From positions 1 to 6,430 of the forward strand of contig JBQTJM010000130.1 of NCBI GenBank assembly GCA_052387115.1: 6,430 nucleotides of DNA, given 5' to 3'. Below the pieces are notes generated by a model. The model made no database searches. It was not told where the DNA came from and worked only from the letters and a program-made list of their open reading frames with translations. Source of the DNA: JACCXJ01 sp052387115. Lineage in GTDB: Bacteria; Pseudomonadota; Gammaproteobacteria; JACCXJ01. Positions 6,233-6,430 of the stretch are shown piece after piece. Position 1 is the first letter of the stretch; every line of letters begins with the position of its first letter. The translations under genes and the position numbers were made by a program.

Positions 6233-6326
6233 GGGAAATTAGGGTCAGACTGATATTGATTGACGACCGTTCGTACGCTGCGGCGAGTGTTTCGGTGGAA
6301 TAAATATCAATCTGACACATTTCCCC
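6233..6326. repeat. MITE/REP-like palindromic element, copy 2 (upstream of ihfB)
   Basis: Second copy, same orientation as copy 1. Core arms are at 6242-6261 (GGGTCAGACTGATATTGATT) and 6299-6318, pairing at 17 of 20 positions. The interior shares GACGACCGTTC and GTGGAATAAATATCA with copy 1, but the small inner hairpin is damaged (CGGCGA against TTCGGTG, one extra T). The outer arms are GGGAAAT (6233-6239) and ATTTCCC (6319-6325), a different sequence from the outer arms of copy 1. It ends 81 bp upstream of the ihfB start, so it sits in the likely leader or promoter region of ihfB. The accumulated mismatches suggest it is older than copy 1. Confidence 0.75.
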
Positions 6327-6430
6327 TCAGAGGTTGAGAAAAAACCTACTGCGCTCGGTCTCGCGTTACATCCTCGGTGCGCCAAGCACGGCCACTCCCT
6401 GGCCCTGGCTTCCCGGCGGTGCTCGGAATC
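6327..6430. other. window end without a supported gene
   Basis: Nothing recognisable as the end of rpsA is present on the minus strand, where it is normally found before ihfB. One minus-strand frame stays open from the window edge into the copy 2 repeat, but its translation has no recognisable motif. A short palindrome, AGGTT-GAGAAAA-AACCT (6331-6347), is seen, without the GC stem of a normal terminator. The stretch may be part of a longer repeat or the decayed edge of an insertion. Confidence 0.4.

Noticed and set aside
6249..6317. IHF binding sites within repeat copy 2 (AATCAA on the minus strand at 6256-6261, TATCAA at 6305-6310), suggesting ihfB autoregulation
   Set aside because: Only the WATCAA half of the consensus is present; the TTR half, four bases on, does not match at either place.
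5949..6320. 123-codon minus-strand open frame starting inside repeat copy 2
   Set aside because: It begins in the repeat, ends inside ihfB out of frame, and its translation has no recognisable similarity.

Overview
The window is GC-rich, densely coded proteobacterial DNA. The ihfB-lapA-lapB order and the E. coli-like lengths of IHF-beta (99 vs 94 aa), LapA (97 vs about 102) and LapB (389 vs 389) point to a gammaproteobacterium. A betaproteobacterium is less likely but cannot be excluded from this sequence alone. No rRNA, tRNA, CRISPR array, prophage gene or transposase gene was seen.

Layout from left to right. (1) 1-1574, minus: a radical SAM/B12-binding protein of the DUF4070 type, cut at its C-terminus by the window edge, with a good sigma70-like promoter and an AGGAGG ribosome site. 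(2) 1575-1865: a divergent intergenic region holding that promoter. (3) 1866-2405, plus: a small Smr-domain nuclease resembling SmrA/YdaL. (4) 2406-2504: a convergent 99-bp gap with no clear U-tailed terminator. (5) 2505-3194, minus: aquaporin Z, whose upstream region holds a BIME-like pair of inverted REP units (3227-3303). (6) 3413-5744, minus: a tight lapA-lapB-mtfA cluster (11-bp overlap, then a 15-bp gap). (7) 5852-6151, minus: ihfB. It is bracketed by two same-orientation copies of a roughly 76-bp palindromic MITE/REP-like element, one filling the ihfB-lapA gap and one about 80 bp upstream of ihfB. (8) 6327-6430: no gene supported.

How the genes fit together: LapA and LapB are inner-membrane proteins that set the rate of LPS synthesis by steering LpxC to the FtsH protease. 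IHF-beta is half of the nucleoid-bending IHF heterodimer. The ihfB-lapA-lapB linkage is conserved, but here mtfA (a zinc peptidase) takes the place downstream of lapB where pyrF lies in E. coli. The aquaporin, the Smr nuclease and the radical SAM protein look like independent units.

I found no clearly new multi-gene system. The most unusual structure is the repeat insertion at the ihfB-lapA junction. Its outer inverted repeat includes the ihfB stop codon, and its other end abuts the lapA Shine-Dalgarno sequence, so a co-transcript would fold into a very long hairpin exactly between the two genes.
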